Assembly (NCBI GenBank): GCA_036502625.1
Contig: DASXYG010000069.1
Span: 1-64,000 of the forward strand
Origin: DASXYG01 sp036502625
GTDB lineage: Bacteria; Actinomycetota; Actinomycetes; Streptosporangiales; Streptosporangiaceae
Length of the DNA: 64,000 nt
Reading direction: 5' to 3'
Below, in pieces: positions 1 to 7,863 of the stretch (position 1 is the stretch's first letter; every line of letters starts with the position of its first letter). The translations under genes were made by a program, and so were the position numbers. The notes under the pieces were generated by a model. That model saw only the letters and a program-made list of their open reading frames with translations. It made no database searches and was not told the origin of the DNA.

Positions 1-1377
1 GGCTGGTGGTGGCTCCCCGAAGACCCGGACAGACGAATCCCCGGGACTCTTGCCTGCTCCGAAGAGGGCAACTACCTACGCCTGATCGGCGGATTCGACG
101 ATCGGATATGGGTGTCCGATGGCCCGAATAGCTCCCATCTCGCACCAGAAAACAAATCTTGGCAAATAATTCATGGAGAATCATCAGCCGCCAAGATAAC
201 TCTTATCGATTCCATTGCAACCAATAGCAACGGGCCGTTCATCGGCTCGTATACGGATCAGACCGTAGAGGCAAGCAGGGCTCTCGTCGGCATACATCTT
301 GACGATTTGGAATCGCCATGCTTTACCGGCATAAATCTAGCTCTGGAAAATTTGTTGACCTGGTCCAGCCAGTCGGCATATTCAGCTTCACTTGCATTGA
401 AAGAGAGCAAGTTGACGGGCGATGGCACTATCAACATACGCCCAGTAGGCGAGACAATCGCAACTCTTGAGCCAGGAATAGAAATATCTCTTGAGCATTC
501 CCATACACTTCCCAACTTCACTCATACCCGTCGAGTTACGACCGCAATGTCAAAAGAAGAAGCATATTTTAAGATCAGGTCAATGGAGCCCAAGAGCCTA
601 AAAGATATAACGCTCTATACAAAAGCCCTTCAAGACCTCATAACCTTGGCATCCAACCGGGCATCTGGGATTATATATCAGGAACTGCGTGCCCCTCAGA
701 GCAATAAGCCGATCTCCCTTTATAGCAAACAGGTAGCCAAACTCGACTCAGAAGCGAAAGCGCAGCGCCCAAATGAGCAACTATTCACTCTTAAAGATAT
801 CAGCTTTCCAGACTTTCTGCCAAAATGGCTTGAGCTGGAAAAAAGACTTGGCGCATCATGCAATATGCTGTTCGGATTGCGCTACATAACGAATGGTTAT
901 GTCGAAAGTCGATTGCTAACGGCAGTCACCGCTGCTGAGGCACTCCATCGAGAGCTTGACCCAGCACCAGAAATGCCAGCCAGAAGACTCCGATACGCCC
1001 GGAGGAAAGTACTGAAGGCAGTGCCTGAGGACATGCGCGCTTGGCTGGAATCGAAGCTCGCCCATAACGAGCCATCACTACAAGCACGCCTTAATCGCCT
1101 CGCAAGCCGACTTCACGAGCCCCTTAAATCAAAGCTGCTACCTGACGCCGGCCGTTGGGCGTCCTACGCCTCCAAGGCACGAAATAGCCTCGCACACCGC
1201 GGAATCGCGAATCCGTCACCAGAACAATTGTATGCGATCACAGAGGTGACCGCGGCAGTTGTCATGTTCGTGCTCCTTGTCGAATCAGGCGTCGATGCTG
1301 AGACAATTAATAAGTCACTCAGATACAATCGTGATATTCACGCGCTAACGCAGCTAGCCCAGAAACACCTTGCCTAG
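1..1377 (+). CDS. ApeA-type HEPN anti-phage protein, 5' end outside window
   Basis: The reading frame is open from base 1, so the gene starts before the window; 458 residues are visible. The N-terminal part reads WWLPEDPDRRIPGTL followed by LRLIGGFDD, the pattern I associate with the ApeA N-terminal domain. The C-terminal ~130 residues are helical and carry RNSLAH (about residue 394), the Rx4-6H motif of HEPN ribonucleases. ApeA proteins are single-gene abortive-infection systems thought to cut RNA on phage infection. Base composition is clearly AT-richer than the rest of the window and includes rare TTA codons, a sign of transfer. It converges on a second HEPN-motif gene and lies just left of tRNA-Gly attachment sequence. 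An internal GTG at 112 would be a false start because the conserved domain extends upstream of it. Confidence 0.82.
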   Translation, partial: GWWWLPEDPDRRIPGTLACSEEGNYLRLIGGFDDRIWVSDGPNSSHLAPENKSWQIIHGESSAAKITLIDSIATNSNGPFIGSYTDQTVEASRALVGIHLDDLESPCFTGINLALENLLTWSSQSAYSASLALKESKLTGDGTINIRPVGETIATLEPGIEISLEHSHTLPNFTHTRRVTTAMSKEEAYFKIRSMEPKSLKDITLYTKALQDLITLASNRASGIIYQELRAPQSNKPISLYSKQVAKLDSEAKAQRPNEQLFTLKDISFPDFLPKWLELEKRLGASCNMLFGLRYITNGYVESRLLTAVTAAEALHRELDPAPEMPARRLRYARRKVLKAVPEDMRAWLESKLAHNEPSLQARLNRLASRLHEPLKSKLLPDAGRWASYASKARNSLAHRGIANPSPEQLYAITEVTAAVVMFVLLVESGVDAETINKSLRYNRDIHALTQLAQKHLA

Positions 1378-1436
1378 GCTGCCGAATCACTGAAACTTTT
1401 GAAATATCGACAGATTTCGATTGCCCCTTGGGGATT

Positions 1437-2150
1437 TCAGGCACCGTTGGCGCGGGGGCGAGTCGCCTTTAACTGCGCGGCGAATGATTCATATGAGGTG
1501 TCTTGAATTGCACAGCGCGCCCCTTCAAGATCATCTATGAGCATAGTGTACTCACGATCAAAGGTCGGTTCCGAAACCGCCAACAAGTAGACAATGGAGC
1601 CAATCGTCGCAATCATCTTTGATTTCTGATAGAGCTTCCAGTAATTCTCAGGATCCGGCGCCGAGTCTTGTTTGAACGCTCTCTCATTTCTATCCCTAAA
1701 ATGCCAGACCCACTGTCCGTGCGCCGTCTTGTTTCGATCACTAATCAACGACTGAAGGTCAACGGTCAAGAGTCGGCAGATTTCGCCGTATCTCGCATAG
1801 GTAGGTTGCCCTAGCGAACGTTCACTCAACGGGATATGAAATAGGACTCCATAATGCCTTCGTGTTGCGAGTTCAACCGCGTCAAGCCACTTCTGGTTTT
1901 GCGAACCTGCCCGCCGCAGCAGTTCACGCTCCCTATCATTAAAACCATTAGGATCTGAGGCAATCTTGCGCAACATGTTTTCAGCAAATATGCCGATCAA
2001 CAGTCCGTGAAGGCGAGCGAATGCGCCTATAGCAGGACCGTCTGACTCGCGAATGGCCCGCTTGTGCGCGCGTTCAATTTGAACAAGCTCTTTTCGGACA
2101 GCTCGAAGATTATCGCTGTTCTTCCTGAACTCTGGGGAGGTCCTATACAT
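1437..2150 (-). CDS. HEPN-motif protein, putative defence RNase
   Basis: A 237-residue, mostly helical protein with no signal peptide or membrane segment. Near residue 139 it has SDRNKTAHG, which fits the RNxxxH catalytic signature of HEPN RNases. The rest matches no family I can name with certainty. It is convergent with the ApeA-type gene, 59 bases apart, and shares its lower GC content, so both probably arrived on the same accessory segment. Known HEPN proteins act alone, as toxins with MNT antitoxins, or as RNase effectors; no antitoxin-like gene is adjacent. Function is inferred from the motif and neighbourhood only. ATG start at 2150. Confidence 0.6.
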   Translation of the reverse strand: MYRTSPEFRKNSDNLRAVRKELVQIERAHKRAIRESDGPAIGAFARLHGLLIGIFAENMLRKIASDPNGFNDRERELLRRAGSQNQKWLDAVELATRRHYGVLFHIPLSERSLGQPTYARYGEICRLLTVDLQSLISDRNKTAHGQWVWHFRDRNERAFKQDSAPDPENYWKLYQKSKMIATIGSIVYLLAVSEPTFDREYTMLIDDLEGARCAIQDTSYESFAAQLKATRPRANGA

Positions 2151-2200
2151 CGCTCACATTTCGACTCACGGACGCCGGGCGACACAAACGAGTTATGTAA

Positions 2201-2271
2201 CCTGGCGTCCGGGAGTCGAACCCGGTTTGGGCTCTGCAAGCTGCAGAGTGCGCTCCGAGCGCCCACGCCCA
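2201..2271 (-). other. Degenerate tRNA-like sequence
   Basis: On the minus strand a perfect T arm is visible (CCGGG, loop TTCGACT, CCCGG) followed by ACGCCAG, which pairs with TGGGCGT at the 5' end in 6 of 7 positions. A 4-bp D stem (GCGC/GCGC) encloses only 5 nt, and the anticodon stem CTCTG/CAGAG encloses CAGCTTG, which has A instead of the invariant U33. The would-be anticodon GCU (Ser) lacks the long variable arm expected of tRNA-Ser. It is best read as a pseudo-tRNA carried on the accessory segment. Bases 2161-2178 repeat its 3' end in inverted orientation (about 16 of 18 match). Confidence 0.5.
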
Positions 2272-2396
2272 ACAGAAGACTACATATGGCTCGACTCGCC
2301 GGCCAGCACCGCACGAACCCACGGTGCAAACTAGGCAGCGGACATCGCATGCTCGCCTGATACGCCTCCTAGGCGCACGATGCATCTACTCACGGC

Positions 2397-2460
2397 GTGC
2401 CACAACCGTGCCACATGCTCCGGCGATCAAGGGTCAACTACGGTCACTACGCGATCAAGG
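2397..2460. repeat. Short direct repeats next to the attachment core
   Basis: GTGCCACA occurs at 2397-2404 and 2408-2415 (11-bp period) and GCGATCAAGG at 2423-2432 and 2451-2460 (28-bp period). Both pairs lie within about 110 bp of the tRNA-Gly core. Short repeats spaced by about one or a few helical turns beside an integration core are typical of arm-type sites bound by tyrosine integrases or excisionases. That role is inferred from position only. Confidence 0.4.
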
Positions 2461-2501
2461 TATCGCCAGGCCGTACGTACCACGTCGAGCGTCCGTTCTG
2501 A

Positions 2502-2547
2502 TTCCCAAGCTGATAGTGCGGGTTCGATTCCCGTCACCCGCTCCCCT
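2502..2547 (+). other. tRNA-Gly(CCC) 3' half, attachment site copy 1
   Basis: From the anticodon loop (TTCCCAA) to the 3' end (CACCCGCTCC) this reads as the 3' half of a tRNA-Gly with anticodon CCC. The preceding bases do not form the 5' half, so it is not a functional tRNA. Positions 2510-2547 recur without mismatch at 12095-12132. Actinomycete integrative elements commonly recombine in exactly this anticodon-loop-to-3'-end segment. The integrase remnant ends 28 bp to the right and points at this site, the usual int-attP arrangement. Confidence 0.8.
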
Positions 2548-2574
2548 AACATGCCGCCTGAGCAGCGCAGACAT

Positions 2575-3565
2575 TCAGATCGACGCGTCACAGCCGCAGC
2601 CGGGAGTTGCAGTTTGAGTTGCGGTTTCATCCGGCCGCTCCCCACAGAGCGGCGCCCATTCTCTGGCCGCAGCTTGTGCCATCGGCGACGCTACGTGGAC
2701 GTATCGCTCCGTGGTGTTGACACTTCGGTGCCCCAGGATCTCTTGCACTGTCCGAATGTGCACGCCCTGCTCGACCAGCAGCGTCCCGGCCGTGTGACGC
2801 CCGTCGTGAACGCGGGTGTCCCGGACGCCGGCGGCATCGAGGACGTCCTTCCACTCCCGCCAGTCGTCATTGCGCGCGATCGGCTGACCGTCCTCACGAC
2901 AGAAGACGAGATCGTTGTCCTCCCACCGGTCCCCGGCCGCCATCTTCTCCCGCCTTTGCGCCGCCCGGTGGCGGCGAAGCAACGGAACGAGTTCGGGCGG
3001 TAGTGCGACGGTGCGCTTGCTCTTCCCCTTGGGCTCACGGAACAACAGGCCGCCGGTGTGCCGCTTCGGGCAGTTGGCCGCGTGCCCACGGCAATCGCGC
3101 GCGCACGGCTTGGGGCAGATGTGCTTCTGCTTCGTACAGCCCTGCCGGGCAGTCGGCTCGGTGCCGGTGGGTCGTACACCTCTTCGCACACGGCGCCCGA
3201 TGGTGCTGCTTTCCACAGGCATGCGGGTCGGCGCAGCCGTGCCACCAGTTCGCCCGGGAGACCTGCCACCAGACCCGGACGACGCCCGCCTCCAAGTCGA
3301 CGTACTTCCACCGAAGGCCGAGCGCCTCCCCCTGCCGGAGCCCCAGCGCGAGCCCGACAGACCAGCGGACACCGTTACGACGTCCGTCCGTGACGTCGAG
3401 GATGCGGCGCGCTTCCTCCTGGGTCAGCGGCTCGATCTCGATGCTCGACCGGCCTGCGGCGTACATGGCGGCGTACATGACGTCCAGGTGCTCGGGCAGC
3501 AGCCGGTTGGCGCATGCCGTTCTTGTGCTGTCCGCCGCGCGCACGTGGAGGTGTTCCGGTGACGC
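2575..3565 (-). pseudogene. Tyrosine recombinase/integrase remnant
   Basis: The catalytic domain of an actinomycete tRNA-targeting integrase is recognisable in two frames. Upstream frame: LTQEEARRILD, then the first catalytic Arg in LGLRQGEALGLRW and the Cys-rich insert CADPHACG. Downstream frame: CPKRHTGGLLFREPKG, then HDGRHTAGTLL, LGHRSVNTTERYVHV with the second Arg box and the nucleophilic Tyr. A frameshift near 3185 separates the halves. The core-binding domain is largely missing and about 40 residues expected between NRLLPEHLD and IEPLTQEEA are gone. The gene is therefore almost certainly inactive unless the frameshift is a sequencing error. Its 3' end faces the attachment core. Confidence 0.85.
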
Positions 3566-3715
3566 CATGATTTCGTTCGTGAGCAATGACCGCACGTGTT
3601 CGCCAGTTTCGACCGGAATCATTGGCCCGACCCAGGAGTGACTCTGTTCGCGAGAACTGACCGCAGTCATCGGGCTGGGTCATGTGCGGCGGCGAGAGGC
3701 AGGGGCGTCGGCGGT

Positions 3716-5071
3716 CTAGTCGGCTTGTGGGGCGTTGGAGCATTCGCGGTCTGGCCCGGGGCTCGCGGTGCGGAGGTGGGAGCGGAAGGTCTCCGGCAGT
3801 GCGAGCAGGCATCCGATGCTGAGCGCGCAGGCGGCGAGGAGGTAGATCGTCACGCCGATGGTGCCGAGCGACGACGCGACGAGGGCGGTGGCGATGAATG
3901 GTGCGAGTGCGCCGCCGAAGATGCCGGCGAGCTGGAAGCTGAAGGAGGCGCCGGTGTAGCGCTCCTGGGTGCGGAACAGCTCCGGGTAGAGGGCGCCCAT
4001 GATGCCCCAGGTGCTGGCGTGGCCGAGGCCGAGTGCGACGGCGAAGGCGAGGATGGCGAGGCCCTGCGAGCCGGAGCCGACGAGCGGGAAGAACAGGAAC
4101 GACCAGATGGCGAAGATGATCAAGCCGCCGAGGAACACCTTCTTCCGGCCGATCCGGTCGGAGAGCGCGCCCATCAGCGGGATCACGACGACCTCGCAGG
4201 CGGCGCCCACCGCGAGCGCGATGATGCCGAGGTTCGCCTTGAGGTGCAGGTTGGCCGTCATGTAGCTGAGGCTGTAGGTCGCGAATGAGTAGTAGGCGAC
4301 GTCCACGCCCACACGCGTGCCGGCGGCGAGCAGCAGGTTCTTCGTGTCGTGGCGGAACAGGGAGACCAGCGGGTAGCGGGCGGTGCGGCCCTGCTTCTTG
4401 ATCTCCTCGAACGCGGGGCTGTCGGAGACGGTGAGCCGCATCACGATGCCGACCGCGAGCAGGACGCCGCCGGCCAGGAACGGGATGCGCCATCCCCACT
4501 CGGTGAAGGCGGGCCCGCTGACCGCCGCGGCCAGGGCCATCATGCCGCTCGCGCACAGGTTCGCCGCGGGGCTCCCGATCTGCGGCAGCGATCCCCAGAG
4601 CCCGCGCCGGCGCTCGCCGGCGTGTTCGGTGGTCAGCAGCACCCCGCCGCCCCATTCGCCGCCGAGCGCGACGCCCTGGACGAGGCGGAAGAGGACGAGC
4701 AGCACCGGCGCGGCCGGACCGATGGTGCCGGCCGACGGGATGAGCCCGATGCAGACCGTGGCGATGCCCATCATCAGCAGCGTCACGATGAGCGACGTCT
4801 TCCGGCCGTTGCGGTCGCCGAAGTGGCCGAAGATCAGCGCGCCGACCGGGCGGAGGAGGAATGAGGCGGCGAACGTGGCGAACGACTGCATCGCGCCCAC
4901 GAACGGTGTGGAGTGCGGGAAGAACACCGTCGGGAACGCGACGGCGGCGCTCGTCGCGAAGATGTTGTAGTCGTACCACTCGACCACGGAACCGATGGTG
5001 CTGGCGGCCAGGATGCGGGCGGTGCCGCGGCGCGGCGCGGCTTGCGCGGGACCGGTGCTGCTGATGCTCAT
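3716..5071 (-). CDS. MHS-family MFS transporter
   Basis: A 451-residue major facilitator of the metabolite:H+ symporter type, with 12 predicted membrane helices. The first helix carries SVVEWYDYNIFATSAA, and the loop between helices 2 and 3 carries GHFGDRNGRKTSL, both typical of the family (proline, dicarboxylate and aromatic acid symporters). Start at 5071 (MSISSTGP) is chosen because GAGAAGGAAG precedes it at normal spacing; upstream in-frame codons lack this. It is the last gene of the operon HyuA-HyuB-aminotransferase-transporter, 48 bp after the aminotransferase, and probably imports the pathway substrate. The substrate itself is unknown. Confidence 0.88.
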   Translation of the reverse strand: MSISSTGPAQAAPRRGTARILAASTIGSVVEWYDYNIFATSAAVAFPTVFFPHSTPFVGAMQSFATFAASFLLRPVGALIFGHFGDRNGRKTSLIVTLLMMGIATVCIGLIPSAGTIGPAAPVLLVLFRLVQGVALGGEWGGGVLLTTEHAGERRRGLWGSLPQIGSPAANLCASGMMALAAAVSGPAFTEWGWRIPFLAGGVLLAVGIVMRLTVSDSPAFEEIKKQGRTARYPLVSLFRHDTKNLLLAAGTRVGVDVAYYSFATYSLSYMTANLHLKANLGIIALAVGAACEVVVIPLMGALSDRIGRKKVFLGGLIIFAIWSFLFFPLVGSGSQGLAILAFAVALGLGHASTWGIMGALYPELFRTQERYTGASFSFQLAGIFGGALAPFIATALVASSLGTIGVTIYLLAACALSIGCLLALPETFRSHLRTASPGPDRECSNAPQAD

Positions 5072-5119
5072 GGTGCGGCTTCCTTCTCGGGGCACGCCGT
5101 CGGGCACACGTGATGGGGG

Positions 5120-6265
5120 TCAGAGGAGGTCGATCAGGCGCTGGAGGTCCGAACCGTCGTTGTAGAGGTGCAGGCTGGCGCGGACCCTGCCGCGTCGCAG
5201 CGATACGCGGACGTTCTCCGCCTCCAGCCGCGCGGCCAGCGCCCCGGGGTCGGGGACCGCGAAGGAGACGATCCCCGACTGGGCGCGGGCGAGCGAGGGC
5301 GCGGCCCCGGCGTCCGCGAGGGCGTGGACGAGCTCGTCCGCCAGGCCGAGCACGTGGTGCTCGACGTTCACGATCCCCGCCTCCTCGAGGAGGGACAGGG
5401 ACGCCTCGAAGGCGAACAGCCCGGCGAAGTTGGGGTTGCCGACCTCGAAGCGCGCCGCCGAACCGAGGACGGCGGCGTTCTCGAAGTCGCCGAGGTCGGA
5501 TTCATGCAGGCCTGCGCGGTCGACGCCGGAGACGGAGAGGAACGGCGGGCGCAGCCGGTCGAACCACTCCGCGCGGCAGTACAGGACGCCGAGCCCGTAC
5601 ATGCCGAGCAGGCCCTTCTGGGTCGCGGCCGCCAGGGCGTCGACGCCGTCGCGGTGCACGTCGATCTCGACCACGCCGAGTGCCTGGGCGGCGTCGACGA
5701 GGAAGAACGCGCCGTGCTCGTGGCAGACGCGGGCGATGGCGGCCAGGTCGGGCCGGGCGCCGGTCCATGCGGACACGGCCGAGAGCGTCACGAGCCGGGT
5801 GCCCCGGTCGATGACCGTGGCGATGTCCTCGGGCCGGACGACCCCGCCCGGACCGACGCGGACGGTGCGGACCTCGACACCGCGATCGCGCAGGTGCACC
5901 CACGGGTACACGTTGTTGGCGTGCTCGAACTCCGGGCTCACCAGCACGTTGTCGCCGGCGCCGAGCCGCAGGGCGGCGCCGACCGAGTTCAGCCCGTCGG
6001 AGGTGTTCTTCGTGAACGCGATCTCCGCGGTGTCGGCGCCGAGGAACGCGGCGGTGCGCGCGCGCAGGCGTTCGACCCGGGCGTACCACTGTTCCTTGTC
6101 GGCACCCCGGCTACGGCATACGTCCAGGTAGTCGAGCATTGCCTGGTGGACCCGGTCGGCCATCGGCGCCCGCCCGGCGACGTCGAGGTAGGTCATCTGG
6201 TCGAGCACCTGGAACTCGTGCCGTGCACGCTCGGACACGGTGGTCCCGCGCATCGTGGTGCCCAT
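5120..6265 (-). CDS. Class V aminotransferase / cysteine-desulfurase-fold PLP enzyme
   Basis: 381 residues of fold-type I PLP enzyme. Visible features are TKNTSDGLN (about 85-93, phosphate cup), EHANNV (114-119), LVDAAQ with the pyridine-N Asp at about 191, and ATQKG with the Schiff-base Lys at about 217. The arrangement resembles cysteine desulfurases and isopenicillin-N-epimerase-like proteins; no obvious catalytic Cys loop of SufS was noted, so an amino-acid role is as likely as sulfur mobilisation. The ATG at 6265 overlaps the hyuB stop by one base (TGATG) and has GGAGAGG upstream. Coupling to HyuAB suggests it processes the amino acid released by ring opening (inference). Confidence 0.8.
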   Translation of the reverse strand: MGTTMRGTTVSERARHEFQVLDQMTYLDVAGRAPMADRVHQAMLDYLDVCRSRGADKEQWYARVERLRARTAAFLGADTAEIAFTKNTSDGLNSVGAALRLGAGDNVLVSPEFEHANNVYPWVHLRDRGVEVRTVRVGPGGVVRPEDIATVIDRGTRLVTLSAVSAWTGARPDLAAIARVCHEHGAFFLVDAAQALGVVEIDVHRDGVDALAAATQKGLLGMYGLGVLYCRAEWFDRLRPPFLSVSGVDRAGLHESDLGDFENAAVLGSAARFEVGNPNFAGLFAFEASLSLLEEAGIVNVEHHVLGLADELVHALADAGAAPSLARAQSGIVSFAVPDPGALAARLEAENVRVSLRRGRVRASLHLYNDGSDLQRLIDLL

Positions 6266-7863
6266 CAGCCCGCCTCTCCGTGGCCGGCACCGCCCGGCGT
6301 CTCGACGCGCAGGACGTCGCCGGCGCGCAGCCGTACGTCACGGGCGATCCGCGGCAGGTCGTCCTCCTGGCCGGTGCCGGGATTCAGTACGAAACGGCCG
6401 GGCGCGCCGTCTTCGCCGCCGCGCACGCCGCGCGCGGGCTCGATGTGCCGCTCCCCCGTCAGGCTGATCTGCGCGGTCTCGGAGATGACGCGGTAGTCGC
6501 GGCGGATACCGCGGCCGCCGCGGTGCGTGCCGGAGCCGCCGGAGCCGTCCCGCAGCTCGTAACGCTCGACCCGCAGCGGGAAGGCTCGCTCCAGCGCCTC
6601 GACCGGCAGGTTCGCCGCCCCCGATGCGTAGACGCGCACCGCGTCGAGCCCGTCGTGCGCCGACGTGGCGCCCAGCGCGCCCGCGATGGTCTCGTAGTTG
6701 ACGAAGTAGTCGCCGGTGCGGTCGTCGAGCCCGGCGAACACCACGAGCTGGTGCGGACCGGAGCCGGCGACCGTACGGTCCGGGGCGGCACGGGAGAGCG
6801 CGCCGGCGATGGCGTCGGCCAGGACGCCGCAGCTCAGCGCGCGGGCGCCCACCGGTGCCGGCTCGACCGGGTTCACGATCGAGCCCTCGGGCGCGATGAC
6901 CTCGACGCTGCGGTAGAAGCCGTCGTTGGTCGCGACGGCGGGGTCGAGCATGGTCTTGACGACGCAGAACGCGGTGGCGGCGAGCGCGGAGTACGGGATG
7001 TTGCGCGCGTACGGCATCTGCGGGCTGGATTCGGCGAAGTCGAAGACGAGCCGGCCGTCCCGGACCTCCAGGCGCACGTGGATGCGCAGTGGGGTGCCGT
7101 CGGGCAGCGGGTCCATGCACTCCTCGTGCTCGTACACGCCCGGCTCGATCTCCGCGAAGCGGGCGCGGATGCGCCGCTCGGTGGCGCTCAGGAGGGCGTC
7201 CACGTAGCCATGGAACGTGTCCGTGCCGTAGCGCGCGTCGAGCTCGGCGAGCCGCCGCTCGGCGACCCGGTTGGCGGCGATCTGTGCGCGCAGGTCACCG
7301 CCGCGGTCGCCGGGGACGCGAGAGTTGAGGGCGACGATCGCGATCACGTCCTCGACCACCCGTCCGGCGTCCACCAGCTTCACCGGCGGCAGCCGCAGAC
7401 CCTCCTGGAACACCTCGCGGCAGTCGGCGGACTCGCTGCCGGCGACCATGCCGCCGACGTCCGAGTGGTGCGCGGTGCTGGCCGCGTAGCCGATGAGCCG
7501 GCCGTGGGCGAAGACCGGGGCGACCACGTTGACGTCCGGAAGGTGTGAGCCGCCGCCGTGGTACGGGTCGTTGGCGACGAACATGTCGCCGGGCCGTAGC
7601 GTCTCCGCGGGGTGGCGCTCGTGCACGGCGCGCACCGAGCCGAGCAGCGAGCCCATGTGCAGCGGCAGCCGCTGGGACTGCGCCAGCACGCGGCCCTGCG
7701 CGTCGAAGAGGCCCGTGGAGCAGTCGCCACGCTCGCGGATGTTCGGCGAGTACGCGGTGCGCATGAGCGCACCGCTCATCTCCTCGGTGATGGCGAACAG
7801 GGCGCTGCCGATCACCTCGGTCGTGATCGGGTCGAGCCCGGTCGCCGTACCGGCGGACGTCAC
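6265..7863 (-). CDS. hyuB: Hydantoinase B / oxoprolinase-family subunit
   Basis: 532 residues matching the HyuB/acetophenone carboxylase/acetone carboxylase alpha-type family, beginning with DPITTEVIGSALFAITEEM and followed by TAYSPNIRERGDCS and a central VANDPYHGGGSHLPD metal/active-site motif. It forms an ATP-dependent ring-opening or carboxylating complex with HyuA. The GTG start at 7863 overlaps the hyuA stop as GTGA; an upstream in-frame extension of 76 residues is Arg-rich and shadows hyuA, so it is rejected. Length is about usual for the family. Actual substrate (hydantoin, N-methylhydantoin, 5-oxoproline or another cyclic amide) cannot be told. Confidence 0.88.
   Translation of the reverse strand: MTSAGTATGLDPITTEVIGSALFAITEEMSGALMRTAYSPNIRERGDCSTGLFDAQGRVLAQSQRLPLHMGSLLGSVRAVHERHPAETLRPGDMFVANDPYHGGGSHLPDVNVVAPVFAHGRLIGYAASTAHHSDVGGMVAGSESADCREVFQEGLRLPPVKLVDAGRVVEDVIAIVALNSRVPGDRGGDLRAQIAANRVAERRLAELDARYGTDTFHGYVDALLSATERRIRARFAEIEPGVYEHEECMDPLPDGTPLRIHVRLEVRDGRLVFDFAESSPQMPYARNIPYSALAATAFCVVKTMLDPAVATNDGFYRSVEVIAPEGSIVNPVEPAPVGARALSCGVLADAIAGALSRAAPDRTVAGSGPHQLVVFAGLDDRTGDYFVNYETIAGALGATSAHDGLDAVRVYASGAANLPVEALERAFPLRVERYELRDGSGGSGTHRGGRGIRRDYRVISETAQISLTGERHIEPARGVRGGEDGAPGRFVLNPGTGQEDDLPRIARDVRLRAGDVLRVETPGGAGHGEAG

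Noticed and set aside
2502..2547. Functional tRNA-Gly gene
   Set aside because: Only the 3' half exists here; upstream bases do not complete the anticodon, D or acceptor stems.
2427..2645. Minus-strand protein with VTGIEPALSAWE
   Set aside because: Same tRNA-translation artefact over attachment site copy 1.
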